Assembly: GCA_963723765.1 (NCBI GenBank)
Contig: CAVRSD010000010.1
Location: 1-64,000, forward strand
DNA: 64,000 nucleotides
Origin: DATBAX01 sp963723765
GTDB lineage: Bacteria > Acidobacteriota > Terriglobia > Terriglobales > Acidobacteriaceae
Reading direction: 5' to 3'
Numbering within the stretch: position 1 is the first letter of the stretch; every line of letters starts with the position of its first letter. Below are positions 1-10,535 of the stretch, piece after piece. The notes below the pieces were generated by a model. That model was not told the origin of the DNA. It made no database searches and saw nothing but the letters and a program-made list of their open reading frames with translations. Both the position numbers and the translations under genes were made by a program.

Positions 1-75
1 CCAGCGTTGGGGTGGGCGCTCGGCGCGGGCTTCGCGGAAGAGATTGTCGAGGTTGACGTCGTCGGGACGGCTCAT
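1..75 (-). CDS. N-terminal start of an unknown gene downstream of an ECF sigma factor (partial)
   Basis: Only 25 codons are inside the window, beginning MSRPDDVNLDNLFREARAER. The ATG overlaps the stop of the sigma-factor gene as ATGA, so the two are probably translationally coupled in one operon. A gene directly behind an ECF sigma factor is often its anti-sigma factor, or a zinc-finger or membrane protein, but nothing visible here decides that. The gene runs off the left edge. Confidence 0.55.
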   Translation of the reverse strand, partial: MSRPDDVNLDNLFREARAERPPQRW

Positions 76-636
76 GATTCGGATTTCCCCCGCGTGGCGA
101 TGGCAGACGAGAGCTCGGCGCGGGCGCGTCGGAGGCGCGAGGCGACCGTGCCCTGAGGGATTCCGAGGGCGGCGGCGGCCTCGGCGAGGGTCATGCTTTC
201 GAGCTCGCACAGGATGACTACCGCGCGGAGATCGGGGGGAGCGCAGCCAGGAGGCTATCGAGCAGGCGAAGGCGCCCGCTCATCTCGGCGAGTGATTCGG
301 GGTTGGGGTCGGGATTCGCGTGGACGTCGAGGTTGTCGACGCCGCTCTCGGCGGAGTGGCGCGTGCGGCGGCGCCGGAAGTTGGCGGCGATGCGCGTCAC
401 CGTCTGGAAGAGGAACCATTCTTCCCGCTCCCTCGGCGACGACGCCGAATCTCCGACGCCAGAACGACGAAGACCTCCTGGGCGGCGTCCGTGGCGTCGT
501 CCGGCGAGACTCCCAGGCGGCGGAGGCCTCGCCAGACGAAGTCCAAATGGGCCACCGTCGCGTTCTTCAGACGCGTCCGCTCCTCCGGGGACAGGTCTGG
601 CACGGTGACGGTGGGTGCCGACGCGATCGTGGTCAC
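72..636 (-). pseudogene. ECF-type RNA polymerase sigma factor, frameshifted
   Basis: An extracytoplasmic-function sigma-70 factor of about 185 codons, the family's usual length, read in three frames. The first part, from a GTG at 636, has a region-2 pattern (VAHLDFVWRGLRRLGVSPDD then ATDAAQEVFVVL). After a frameshift near 405-440 (G/A-rich run) it continues as EWFLFQTVTRIAANFRRRR. After another near 222-235 (run of G) it ends with a region-4 helix-turn-helix, ESMTLAEAAAALGIPQGTVA. The GTG start overlaps the TGA of the upstream outer-membrane gene, and the stop overlaps the next ATG, so this is a tight operon. Frame breaks at homopolymer runs suggest sequence errors rather than natural decay, but the sequence as given is broken. 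Confidence 0.8.
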
Positions 637-1812
637 CCCCGATAGAATGTCGGGGTTTTTCTTTTTGATCAGACCGGTCCGGCGAATTTCGATTCCGAGC
701 CCGAGGCCGATCTCCCCCACCACCTGCGACACCGTGAACCGGGCGAGGGACGTCGAGTCTCTCGAGATGGCGTCGTAGCCGGTCGTCGGGATGCTCAGGC
801 TACTGAAGAGCTCGGAATAGACCGGCCCGCCGAGATGCCAGCGAACCCGCGCCCCGAAGCCGAAGGCGAGCCACGGGTCGATGCCCGCATTGCCCGCCGG
901 CGAGTCCGAGCTCGAAGCTTCGAAGATCCCGCTCGTCGCCCCGAAACACCCCTCGAGTGACAAAGCGGCGAACGCGCGCCGCGAGAGGCAACCTTCGAGG
1001 CGAGCGGTCCAGGTCTGGATTCGAACGTTCAGGAGCGTCGGCCCCGGCAGCGAAGCTCCGGCATAGGCGACGGACAGGCGCCCACCGAGCGCATTCGAAC
1101 CGAACATCCGCGCGACATCGACATAAGCGCGATAGCCCATGGCCGATTGCGGGAGCGAGCCGGTGACGAGCTCCGTGCCGCCCCCGACGCCCGCGAGCCA
1201 TACCGGCGGCGCTTTGGCGTGTACCACCGGCCGGCGAGCCTTCTTCCGACGAACCCGGGTGGTCGGCACTGGCGACTCCGAGGGCTCCGAAGGCGCCTTC
1301 GTCGCGTCGCGTGATACCTCGGCGGTGGGCGCGTCAGCGTCTTCCTGCGCGGGCTCCTCCGGGACGGCGTTGCTGGCGATGGCCGCCATCACGGCGAGGG
1401 CGCGGGTCAGCGTCGCACAATCCCGCGCTTCGACGCCTCGCGTGTAGGACCCGCCACTGCTCGACGTCACGGCGACCTCCCCGCTCAGGCCTTTGGGGCC
1501 GCGACGGATGCGAATGTCGAACGTCCGCGCGCGTGCTTCGTCGGGCGCGAGCGTCAACCGTGGGAGCTCGGTCCGAAGGACCTCCATGAAACGCGCCTGG
1601 TCGGGGCACTGGTTTGCGAGCGACGCATCGACCTCGAAATGGAAATGAATGGGCTCCGGTAACTCGCCGCCAAACGCACGACCGTTACACAAAACCACAC
1701 AAACGAAGACGCCTCCGGCCGCGACCACACGCGCGAGCGAGCGCGCGAACGCACCTGCGCGTCGTCTCCGGAGCCGAGCCCTGTTGGGTAAAGCGCGAAG
1801 GCGGTCGAACAT
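633..1812 (-). CDS. Predicted outer-membrane or periplasmic protein, first gene of an ECF sigma operon (C-terminus frameshifted)
   Basis: Residues 1-48 form a basic N-terminus and a hydrophobic signal-like segment (ARVVAAGGVFVCVVLCNG) followed by AFGGELPEP. The middle is a Pro/Ala/Glu-rich linker with a basic cluster (RVRRKKARRPVV). The C-terminal half alternates polar and hydrophobic residues with many Gly and aromatics, as in a small beta-barrel. The open frame runs without a stop into the sigma gene. Removing one A from the run near 655-662 would give the end KKTPTFYRG and a TGA that overlaps the sigma GTG (GTGA). I take the long fused frame as an artefact of that indel. The exact function is unknown; such proteins beside ECF sigma factors are common in Polyangia. 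Confidence 0.6.
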
Positions 1813-2439
1813 GCCTAGTTCACGACAACCCAGGCGTTACCTCACCAGACACTCGTGCCATGGCTACGCATACGCATGGCCGATACGCAGTTTACACCCT
1901 CGCGCCATCCTCGCGACGTCGAAGCGCAAGCGCGGCCACGAGCGAGCACAAGGAGCTCCCTTGTGTAGGCTCGATGCCCAGCACAGATGAGCCTCGCAAC
2001 GGCCTATTCCCTTCCCTTCGAGCTTCGCGTTTCCGCCTCGCCGTGAGGATCCGGAAGAGTTTGAACATGGCGCGGTCACGGCGTGAGCCGCGAGCCCGCC
2101 ATGCTCGACGCTTAGCGTGAACGCGTGCGTTTCCTCGCACGCCGTCGCACCGACGTTGCTGGCTCGTAGGAACGAGAGCGGATTGCTCGCGTTGTCCGGA
2201 TACCTCCAGCAGGAGTGCTAGGCACACGGCCCGAGGCTTCGTCGCACGAATTCTCGAAATTTTTTTAGGATCTCGAGAGAGCTCCAGACAGCGCAATGAC
2301 GTCGTCGAGGTAGATGGATCCCGCGCCCATCGTCATTGCGGGATCCTTCGCCGAGTTGCTCCGCATTTCCGGCACCGCGACGCGTGTAGCGCTTGGCATG
2401 CTTGGAGCACGAGGGTCGTCCAAGGAAAGGATCACCCGC
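1813..2439. other. Intergenic region, no gene recognised
   Basis: This stretch of about 627 bases separates the minus-strand outer-membrane operon from the plus-strand lipoprotein gene, so it should hold two divergent promoters. The frames that stay open here read as arginine-rich low-information translations typical of G+C-rich noncoding DNA. I recognise no tRNA, terminator or conserved motif in it. Confidence 0.5.
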
Positions 2440-3193
2440 ATGCGCCTCGCGACGTTCGCCTCGATCATCAGTCTCCTCAACCATCTCGTCCACCATGGCT
2501 TGCACCGCTTCGTCGAGCGACGAGGGAGACAACTCCCAGGACGCCATCAGCAGCGAGCAGGCAAACCAAAACCTCTACTCGCTCCACGAGCATCTCGTCG
2601 TCGGCGAGCCCGCGAGCGAGGAGGCCACCTCCGTGCTCGGGATTAAGACGTGGGACGTCTATGTGGGCGGCGACGAGAAGAGCGGCTTCGAAGGCAGCGT
2701 GATCTTCGGAAGCGACGTGGACGGTGACGTGAAGTACGGGGTCATCGTCGACGTATCGAAAGCCAGCGCGGGGAAGGTGACCAACTACTTCGCCGTCTTC
2801 GACAAGGCCGGCAAGTCGCAGGCGATGAATCTCGACTCCGAGAAGAACGCGAGCATCTTCCTCTCCGACATCGGCCGTCTCTCCGCGCTCGTCAATCGCT
2901 CGAGTGAGCTTCATACGAGCTCGGTCAACATTTCCGGAAGCTGCGTCCTTCACGTCGGCGGGGCAGCGCTCGGGGTCGTTGCTGGTCTCTACGTCGGCGC
3001 GGTCGCCGGCATGGTCGCCGGCATATCGATCGCCTCCGGAATCGGAGAAGGCTACTTGGTTCTTGTGTCGACGCTGTTCGGGGCTGGCGTCGGTACCGCG
3101 GGTGGCGCTGCTGTCGGTGCGGTGGCCTCCACCACAGTGGCCGTGGCCACGGGCTACTGGAACAGCACGGTGAAGGCCTGCACGAGCAAGTAA
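2440..3193 (+). CDS. Putative lipoprotein with a glycine-zipper C-terminus (signal peptide frameshifted)
   Basis: The ATG at 2440 is preceded by a good ribosome-binding site (AAGGAAAGG). It starts a signal peptide, MRLATFASIISLL. One frameshift near 2478 joins this to TISSTMACTASSSDEGD, which looks like a lipobox with Cys as first mature residue followed by an acidic Ser-rich linker. The mature part has an acidic globular domain. Its last ~80 residues are a hydrophobic helix pair rich in GxxxG spacing (AALGVVAGLYVGAVAGMVAG; TLFGAGVGTAGGAAVGAVAS), which suggests membrane insertion. It ends KACTSK. I do not recognise a family. The start and frameshift are inferred from the lipobox fit. Confidence 0.55.
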
Positions 3194-3639
3194 GGTCGGT
3201 CGCTCTGCTCGATGTCTTCGTGGTGCGCGAGCGCACGACTTCGAAGAGCTACGACGACCTACGCAGTACGGCTCTGCGGAGCGGAGTAGCGATTCATCGG
3301 AGGGGTTGGCGTCACGAGAACCGGCGACGGGCCGCGAGAGTGCGACCAGGCTCTCATGACGACGGCCCGCGTACCTGGTTGACGCGGGCGGGAGGTCTTC
3401 GACGTTCCCGTCCTTCGTTGCAAGGTCGAGCAACTCGAAAATCCAGGACAGGAGCGGAGTGCCGATTGCAAGCTGGCAAGCGTGACGAAAGTTCCAGCAG
3501 CAAAGCAAAGCTCCGGTCGCAGACTCGGAGGACAAGCAAGAGCCCGAGAACGGCGACCGCCGCCGGTGGGCTTGCTCGGCCCTGGAAAGGCTCAAGACGA
3601 TCCATGGTGATCGCGAACCGAACCGGTGCGCTGCAGTGG
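3194..3639. other. Stretch without a recognisable gene
   Basis: Several frames are open on both strands here, as expected at this base composition, but none gives a protein-like sequence or a family motif. It may contain the lost 3' region of a minus-strand gene whose remnant begins at 3640. Confidence 0.4.
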
Positions 3640-3840
3640 TTAGAACGCCCCCATTACCGCGAGCCCCACACCTCCCTTGCCCATCTGGGTCGGGACGACG
3701 ATCGGTTTCGTCGACGCCGTGCCTCGTGTTTGCTGTTCGGGGATGACGAAGGACGAGATCACGAGCCCGGTGCCGACGAGGTGCGCGATGCCTGTGGCGA
3801 CGAGAAGGCCCTTGTAGATGCCTTCCGTCTCGCACGAGTT
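3640..3840 (-). pseudogene. C-terminal remnant of a predicted secreted or envelope protein
   Basis: The last ~64 codons of this frame read like a real protein: CETEGIYKGLLVATGIAHLV, then a hydrophobic stretch TGLVISSFVIPEQ, and the end GKGGVGLAVMGAF. I recall this pattern (a Cys near a YKGLL helix, one transmembrane-like segment, then a beta-hairpin end) from uncharacterised Polyangia envelope proteins, but this is a weak memory-based match. Upstream of the Cys the frame degenerates into Arg/Pro-rich sequence and coding switches to a short-chain dehydrogenase on the opposite strand. The N-terminal part is therefore missing. Confidence 0.45.
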
Positions 3841-3844
3841 GGGG

Positions 3845-4200
3845 GCGCAACGATCGCGCTGGGCGAGGTCGAGCCACGGGGGGCGGTCGTGGTCTCGGAC
3901 ACGAGAGTCCGCGCGAGCTTGCGGATGTCGGCTGCGAGCTTGCGATCTGCGGGCGCGATGGCGACATCGTCGCGGACGCCGTCTCGGCGCTCCGGGCACG
4001 GGGCGCCGAGGTCATGGGAGCGGCTTGCGACGCGAGTGATGAGGTTCGTGCCGACGCTGGTCGTCCTTCCTCATATGCGAGCGCGAAGGCGGGGGCGGAT
4101 CGTCAATGTGACCTCGCGCAAAGGAGCTCCATCCTCGCGCCTTGATCGACAGCGGCTCATCACGAGCTCGTACGCTGAGCTCGGCGGTCCGCGCGCCGGT
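3845..4200 (+). pseudogene. Short-chain dehydrogenase/reductase remnant with internal deletions
   Basis: One frame has the NAD(P)-binding start of an SDR: the glycine motif GGGRGLG, then RELADVGCELAICGRDGD, then DAVSALRARGAEVMGAACDA and SDEVRAD. Within about 15 bases the reading moves to another frame with VVLPHMRARRRGRIVNVTS, the strand that comes just before the catalytic Ser/Tyr region in intact SDRs. About 45-60 residues that should carry the NNAG motif are missing. The YxxxK catalytic pair is also absent and the 3' part is scrambled (RLITSSYAELGG). More than a single-base indel is needed, so this is either a decayed gene or a collapsed assembly. Confidence 0.6.
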
Positions 4201-4227
4201 ACGCAGTTTGCGGCGCTCGCGCGACGC

Positions 4228-5629
4228 ATGCCGCGTTGCGCCCATCTCCTCGCGACGTTCCGGGAGGGCGTCCAAGGCTCTCAGGCGGACCTCACCGCCA
4301 TCCCCCTTCGACGCGCGGTAGTGCTCCTCGCGACGCCGATCATTCTCGAGATGTCGATGGAGTCGCTCTTCGCCATCGTCGACATCTTCTATGTCGCGCG
4401 ACTCAGCTCGGAGGCAGTCACCATCGTTGGCCTCGGAGAGACGATGCTATCGCCCGTGTATGCGCTCGCGATTGGTCTGTCGGCGGGTGGCACTGCGCTC
4501 GTCGCTCGCCGCGTCGGGGAGAAGAGCACTGACGCGGCAGCCGCCGCAGCCGGCCAGATCATTCTCGTCGCGCTTGCTTGCGCGGCGTGCGTCGGGCTCT
4601 GCGGCGCTCTCACCTCGGATTGGCTGCTCTCGGCGCTGAGCGCGGACGACGAACTACGCGTGCATGGAAGCCGGTACGCCGCCACCCTGCTCGGCGGAAG
4701 CGTCACGGTGTTCCTCCTCTCCGTGTTCAATGCCCTCTTCCGCAGCACAGGAGACGCGTTCGTGTGTATGCGTGCGCTTTGGCTCGCGAACGGGGTCAAC
4801 ATCGTCCTTGCTCCGATCCTCATCTTCGGGCTCGGCCCGATTGAAGGGCTTGGCGTCCTCGGCGGCGCCATTGCGACCACGTCGAGCCGAGGACTTGGTG
4901 TCATCTACCAGCTCGTCACTCTCACGCGCGGGCGTTCCCGAAGACGACTTCCGTTCGAGCGCCGCCACCTCGTTCCCCGGCCCGCCGTCATGTTGGCGCT
5001 TCTTCGGCTCTCTGGGGTCGCCACGGCGCAGGTCCTGATCGAGACCGTAAGCTGGCTCGGGCTCATTCGGATCCTCGCGACGTTCGGCAGTCTCGCGGTC
5101 GCGGGTTACACGATTGCCATGCGAGTCACCACGTTCGTGCTCCTGCCAGCGCTCGGAGTTGCCAGCTCGGTCGCGACGTTGGTTGGTCAGAACCTCGGGG
5201 CCAACCAACCCGGGCGAGCGCGGCAGGCGTTGACCATCATCGCGACGTACAACACCGTCTTCTTGGCCGTCGTCGGAGCGACGCTCGCCGCAGCGCCGAG
5301 GCTCGTGCTCCAGTTCTTCACATCGGACGAGGAAGTCATCCACTACGCCGAAGACTGCGTCCGGATCATCGCTCTCGGCTTCGTGGTGCTCGCGCAAGGG
5401 ATGGTGACGGTCCAGGCGTTCAACGGCGCGGGAGATGTGCTGACGCCAATGGCGATCAGATCTCGGCGCGTTCTGGGTCGTCCGGATCCCGCTCGCCTAC
5501 GTCCTTGCGATGCGTACCGAGCTCGGCGCGCGCGGCGTGTTCATCGCCATCTCGACTTCGTACTTGGCACAAGCCGTCGCCGGCAGCCTCGCCTTCCGAA
5601 CTGGCAGGTGGCAGAGCAAGAAGGTGTGA
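4228..5629 (+). CDS. MATE-family multidrug/cation antiporter (one frameshift near the 3' end)
   Basis: About 466 codons, normal for MATE exporters, with repeated hydrophobic helices. The first helix region (ATPIILEMSMESLFAIVDIF) and the second-half entry (LVGQNLGANQPGRARQAL) match the NorM/DinF type. The frame is continuous to about 5455 (VQAFNGAGDVLTPM). There one indel moves coding to DLGAFWVVRIPLAYVLAMRT and on to SKKV and TGA at 5627-5629. The long frame extending upstream to 3220 is not coding. I chose the ATG at 4228 because the sequence from there (FREGVQGSQADLT) resembles the cytoplasmic N-terminus of relatives. Substrate unknown. Confidence 0.85.
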
Positions 5630-5857
5630 GCTTCATGGCCTGGCGGCAAGAAACGCCCGGCGTCGAGCTACCGCCTCGCATTGGGGTCCTGACTCTACCG
5701 CTCGAGGACGCAGCGTGTCGTCGACTCCTCCTCGCACATTCTCAGCTCACCAGCAGCGTTCTCGTGGGGGCCCTGGGCGCCTTCGCTCCTGTTCGTCCCC
5801 ATGCGCGCGCATGCCCCTGGCTCGTGATGTGCACCCGGCGCGATAACGAGGCCATTG

Positions 5858-6945
5858 ATGGAGCGGGGGAACCACAACACCGAGGCGCTTCGTGTCGCGA
5901 TCGTGTCGACGAGCGCGCTATCGACACCGCCAAAAGCTTACGGCGGAACGGAGCTCGTCATCGCGGAGCTCGCGCGTGAGCTTCGCGAGCTCGGGCACCA
6001 GCCGATCGTCTTCGCTACGGGCGATTCGACGTGCACGGGCGCTCAGACAGCGCTGTTCAACCGCGGTGTCTGGCCGCCCAATCCCTGGGCGGAGCTTCGG
6101 CATGCCTGCGCTGCTTGGCGTCGGATCGCCGAGGCGAACGTCGACGTTGTGCATGTCCATCACGCGGGTGCGCTTCCGTTCACGACGCTCTTCCCCCATC
6201 CGACGGTAGCGACGATCCATCACGAGCGAGATGATTCGGTGCTCGGGCATTACCTGGCGTACGACAACGTCGACTTCGTCGCCATCTCGCGACGTCAAGC
6301 GGAGCTGTCGTCCGAAATTCCGTTTGCCGCCATCGTTCACCATGGTCTGCGAGGAAAGCGGTACCCATTCGGAGAGGGTGGCGACCGTTGCGTCTTCCTC
6401 GGACGCTTCGCCAGCACGAAGGCTCCCCATCTCGCGATTGACGCCGCTCGAAACGCCGGGCTCCCGATCGTGCTCGCAGGCGAGGTACACGCCGGCGACG
6501 ACGACTACTTTCAACGCGAGGTCGTCGGACGACTCGGCGACCAAGCGTGCTGGATCGGAGCCGCAGCGCACGATGCGAAGGTCGCGCTCCTCCAGAGCTC
6601 GCGCTGTTTGGTCTTTCCCATTCAATGGGAGGAGCCGTTCGGTCTCGTCATGATCGAGTCGATGCTCGTCGGCACCCCCGTCGTCGCGTTCGCCCGCGGC
6701 GCCGCCCCCGAGGTCGTCGATCACGGCGTTACCGGCTTCATCGTCCACTCGTTCGAGGAGCGTGCTCACGGCTACGTGAAGTCGCGCGACTCGATCGGCG
6801 TGCGTGTCGTGAACGCGCACAGGAGCGATGGGATGCAGCTCGAATGGCTCGCGAGTATGCGGTGGTGTATCGCCGCGCCATCGAGCGCGCCAGCTCGCGC
6901 AGTCGACCGGAGGCTCTCGGTCGCTCGCCCGAGGTAGGCCGATGA
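5858..6945 (+). CDS. GT4-family glycosyltransferase (frameshift near 6,780)
   Basis: A retaining, nucleotide-sugar-dependent glycosyltransferase of GT-B fold. The N-terminal domain has the Gly-rich acceptor-side loop (KAYGGTELVIAELARELREL) and VDVVHVHHAG. The C-terminal domain has CVFLGRFASTKAPHLAID and the EEPFGLVMIE...PVVAF signature with the E-x7-E pair. Near 6,780 the frame breaks after FEERAHGYVK. The other frame carries the expected C-terminal helices (LDRRACRERAQERWDAARMA then REYAVVYRRAIE) to TGA at 6943-6945, which overlaps the ATG of the debranching enzyme as ATGA. The pairing suggests glycogen, trehalose-like or exopolysaccharide metabolism. Confidence 0.85.
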
Positions 6946-9139
6946 CGCTTCGGGTTCAGGCCCCGAAAGCTCCGTCCTCTTCCCTCGAGCTCACCTCGGC
7001 GGGCGACGTCGAGACGCTGACACGTGCGCACGGGACGAGCTTCCTCGTGACGAACAAGAAGGGTGACATCACGCCTTCGGGGGCTTGCGAGCTCGGTCTC
7101 TTGTTCGATGACACCCGATATCTCTCGCACTACGAGCTCTCGATCCGCGCGGTGGAGGTCGAGGGATCGCGGCGCGAGCTCCCGCTCGTTCACCTCTCGT
7201 CCGACGCGTTCGAATCTCGCATGCAATCGGATCGACCTGATGGTCTCGGGCCTAGGCGCCGACCCCACCTTCCTCGATGACCCGCAGAACTTCCTCCACG
7301 TCCAGCGCCGGCAGCTCATCGACGACGAGCTTCGCGAGCAAATCGAGCTCGTGAACTATCTGCCACGACCGATCCATATCGAGCTGCTCCTGACGTTCGC
7401 ATCCGACTTTGCCGACGTGTTCGATATCCGCGGAGCCAAGCGACCTCGACGAGGGAGGTCGCGTGCGCCGGTCGTCGCCGGCGGCGTGGTCGAGCTGAGC
7501 TACGAAGGGCTCGACGAGATCGTCTACGTCACGCGGTTGACGTTTGCTCCGGCTGCCCATGTCTTGACCGCCGACACCGCGACGTTCCAGCTGACGATTC
7601 AACCGTCCGCCGCCAAACGCGTCGAAATCAGCGTCCGACCGATGAACGCTCCTGTGACCAACCCGCGTCGAAAGACTCGGTTCGACAATCGCGTACGCGA
7701 CGAGCGAGAGGAAGCCGCTCGACAGCTCGACAGCTGCACCCGTTTCCGTTGCAACGACGCTGTGCTCGAGAACATCCTCCTACAATCAGCGAAGGACTTG
7801 CGCGCGCTGTCGCTCGAGCTGCGCGGCGAGCGCATGGTCGCCGCCGGCATCCCTTGGTTCTGCTGCCCTTTCGGCCGAGACGGTCTGCTGACTGCCTACG
7901 AAGCATTGATGCTCGATCCGGAGCTCGCCGCTTCGACGTTGAGAGCGCTCGCGATGTTCCAAGGAACGAGGCACGACGACTTCACGGAAGAGGAACCTGG
8001 AAAGATCCTCCATGAGCTCCGTGCTGGAGAAATGGCTGGCTGCAAGGAGGTCCCGCACCTGCCCTATTACGGTTCGATCGACTCAACGCCGCTCTTCGTC
8101 GTGGTGGCGCACGCGACGTACGAGGTCACGGGCGACCTGGAAGCAGTGAAGGCGCTCGCCCCCGCCCTCCGAGCGGCGCTCCAATGGATCGACGACCACA
8201 CCGAGAAGGGTGCAGGCCTCCTGACCTACGAGCGACGAACTGTCCACGGGCTGGAGAATCAGGGCTGGAAAGATTCGCGCGCCGCGCTGTCGTTTCCCGA
8301 TGGTGCCCGCGCCGAACCGCCGATCGCTCTCGTCGAAGTTCAAGGCTACTGCGTCGATGCCTATCGACGCGGCGCAAGCCTCTTGAGCAGCCTCGGCGAC
8401 ACGGACACGGCGGCAACCTATGCCGCGCGCGCCGAGCAACTCGCTCAAGTGATCGACGAACGACTCTGGCTGAGCGACCTCGGCCGCTATGCATTCGCCC
8501 TCGAGGGGACCGGCGCAGCGCTACCGACGATCGTCTCGAACATCGGTCATCTCCTTTGGTCGCGGGTGCCGAATCCCCGACGAGCACGTGCTTGCGCCGA
8601 CCTGCTCGTTTCACCGGACTCGCTTTCGCCGTTCGGCGTTCGCACTCTGGCCGCCGGCCAGCGTGTGTACAACCCTCTCAGCTATCACAACGGAACCATC
8701 TGGCCGCACGACAACGCGCTCGTGGCGAAGGGGTTCGCGAACTACGACCTCATGGATCACGCCAGCGCTGTGTTCGAGGCGATGATTCGCGCGATGGCGA
8801 GCGTTCCCCGATCGGCGACTTCCCGAGCTCTTCTGCGGAACGACCGACGGCAACACACTGGTTCGCTACCCCGTGGCCTGTAGTCCTCAGGCGTGGGCCG
8901 CCGCCGCGCCTGTTCTTCTCTTGCAGGCTGTCCTCGGCATTCACATCGACGGCGTCCATCAACGTCTTTTGATCCGAAACCCACGCATCCCGCCTTCGAT
9001 GAGCAGTGTGGAGATCGAACGTTTGCGTGTCGGTCGCTCGCGCGTTTCGTTGCGGCTCCGCCGCGTCGGGAAGCACGCTCACGTCGATCGACTCGACGTC
9101 GAGGGTCCTCCGCTTCGCACGTTCGTCGAGATCGAGTGA
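6942..9139 (+). CDS. Glycogen-debranching-type enzyme (amylo-alpha-1,6-glucosidase family), two frameshifts
   Basis: About 730 residues in three frames. The N-terminal part is a GDE_N-like beta-sandwich (THGTSFLVTNKKGDITPSG with FDDTRYLSHYELSI), broken near 7,250. The large middle frame has the (alpha/alpha)6-barrel signatures WFCCPFGRDGLLTAYEALML, EEPGKILHELRAGEM, LPYYGSIDSTPLFVVVA, ENQGWKDSRAALSF and YNPLSYHNGTIWPHDNALVA, with the acidic residues expected of the glucosidase site. A second indel near 8,800 moves to FPDRRLPELFCGTTDG and AWAAAAPVLLLQAVLG, ending at 9139. The start overlaps the glycosyltransferase stop, indicating an operon. The substrate (glycogen or another alpha-glucan) is inferred. 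Confidence 0.85.
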
Positions 9140-9230
9140 GATCGTCAGCGCCTTCGACGTGCCCGTCCGTCGTGCCGTCGTCCAGCGGACGAGTGCACGT
9201 AAACGCTCGCGCCGGCGTTGCGAAGGCCGC

Positions 9231-10498
9231 CTACTCGTCGAGCGCTGCGAGCGTGATCGACGCAAGCAGGACGACGATCGGAGTCATCCACCAGCCGATC
9301 TTGATCATCTCGACGCCGCGGACGCGCGCACCTTTCTTCCGCGCGATATCGAGGACGAGCAACGTCGCGAGCGAGCCCGTTGGCAGGACCGTCGGACCGA
9401 TGTTGAGACCGAGGAGGGCACCGAATACCCCAGCATCATCACCGCCCGAGACACGAAGAACACTTCGGGCGAGGAGCGCAGCAGGGAGATTGTTCATCAG
9501 GTTCGATGCGGCCCCCGCCGTCCCGGAGGCGATGAGGACACGGCCGAGCGAGTGCCCCGTCGTGATCGACAACCAGCGGGAGGCGACAGTGACGATACCG
9601 AGGTTCTCGAGGCCTCGGACGACGACGAAGAGTCCGAGCACCAACGGGAAGAGCCCCCACGAGATCTCGCGGAGCGTCCGGAGCCCAACGCGCCGACGCC
9701 GGACGCCGAAGAACGCGAGCACCGTCGCGCCCCCGAACGCCACGACGTACGGCTCGATGTGGAGGGCAGGCCCCACGAAGTACCCGACGAGCACGAGCGC
9801 GAGCACGAGCGTGGCGGCGCGAAAGTATCCCTGGTCGGAGACGACGGACGACGGCTCCGCGAGGTCGCTCGTCTCGAACGACGCAGGCAGCTCTTTGCCA
9901 AAGCGCCACCTCAAGAGGAGATAAGTGGTAGCCGCGGCGACGATCTGCGGCGCGATCATGCGCTGCGCGAATCGCCCGAAGGGAATGTGGAAGGCGTCGG
10001 CGAAGAGAAGGTTCGTCAGGTTGCTGATCGGAAGTGTCAGGGAGGCCACGTTGGCGACAACGGCTGTCGCTATGACGTACGGCCAGCCGGCAATCGAAGG
10101 CGCTGCACGAATGCCACGACGATCGGCGTCAGCATCACCGCTGTCGTGTCGAGCGAGAGCGCGGTCGTCACGACTGCACCAAGCAGGAAGACGTTGCGGA
10201 ATAGACGCCTACCGTCGCCCCGGGCGAGGCGACTTGCGTGGAGCGCAGCCCACTCGAAGAACCCGCTCGACTCCAGGAGCGCGGAGAGGAGGAGCAATGC
10301 GAGAAGGAACAGGATCGTGTTTCGCGACCCCCATACGACCTCGAACGCTTGCGTGGGAGTTACGAGTCGCAGCGCGAGCATTGCGGCGGCTCCGAGCGCG
10401 GCCCACCATCCTTCGTGCCATCCGCGCGGCCGCACGACGATCAGCGCCAACGTGCCGACGAAGATGCCCAGCGTGCAGACAATCCTCAGCGCGGGCAT
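9231..10498 (-). CDS. ArsB/SLC13-type ion transporter (frameshift near 10,075)
   Basis: About 420 residues with some ten hydrophobic helices, the size of ArsB/NhaD/DASS transporters. The N-terminal frame starts MPALRIVCTLGIFVGTLALI and includes SRNTILFLLALLLLSALLES and the conserved ALSLDTTAVMLTPIVVAFV. The break is after RLPAG. The second frame continues PYVIATAVVANVASLTLPIS with NLTNLL, the substrate-loop motif of the family. Its second copy lies in NLMNNLPAALL and GLNIGPTVLPTGSLATLL. Arsenite or Na+/H+ exchange are both possible; there is no arsenic gene nearby to choose between them. Confidence 0.8.
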
Positions 10499-10535
10499 CG
10501 CGTCTCAGGCATCTTCCAGAACCTTTTAGACATCT

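Noticed and set aside
397..1812. A 471-codon open frame as one protein
   Set aside because: It joins an envelope protein to the N-terminus of a sigma factor; a one-base change gives two normally overlapping genes.
3620..3660. A tRNA gene suggested by GTGGTTAGAACGCC
   Set aside because: No acceptor-stem pairing, no anticodon arm and no GGTTCGA T-loop follow.
2477..4015. A 512-codon antisense open frame
   Set aside because: The sequence is low-information Arg/Ser/Pro and runs opposite the lipoprotein gene, which has a ribosome-binding site and a lipobox.
3220..4227. The upstream third of the 919-codon plus-strand frame that contains the MATE gene
   Set aside because: It is Arg/Pro-rich with no MATE homology and overlaps SDR and envelope-protein remnants; high G+C keeps frames open by chance.
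9006..10529. A 507-codon plus-strand frame opposite the transporter
   Set aside because: Strongly Arg/Glu/Asp repetitive, typical of the antisense of a G+C-rich membrane-protein gene; the minus strand has clear transporter motifs.
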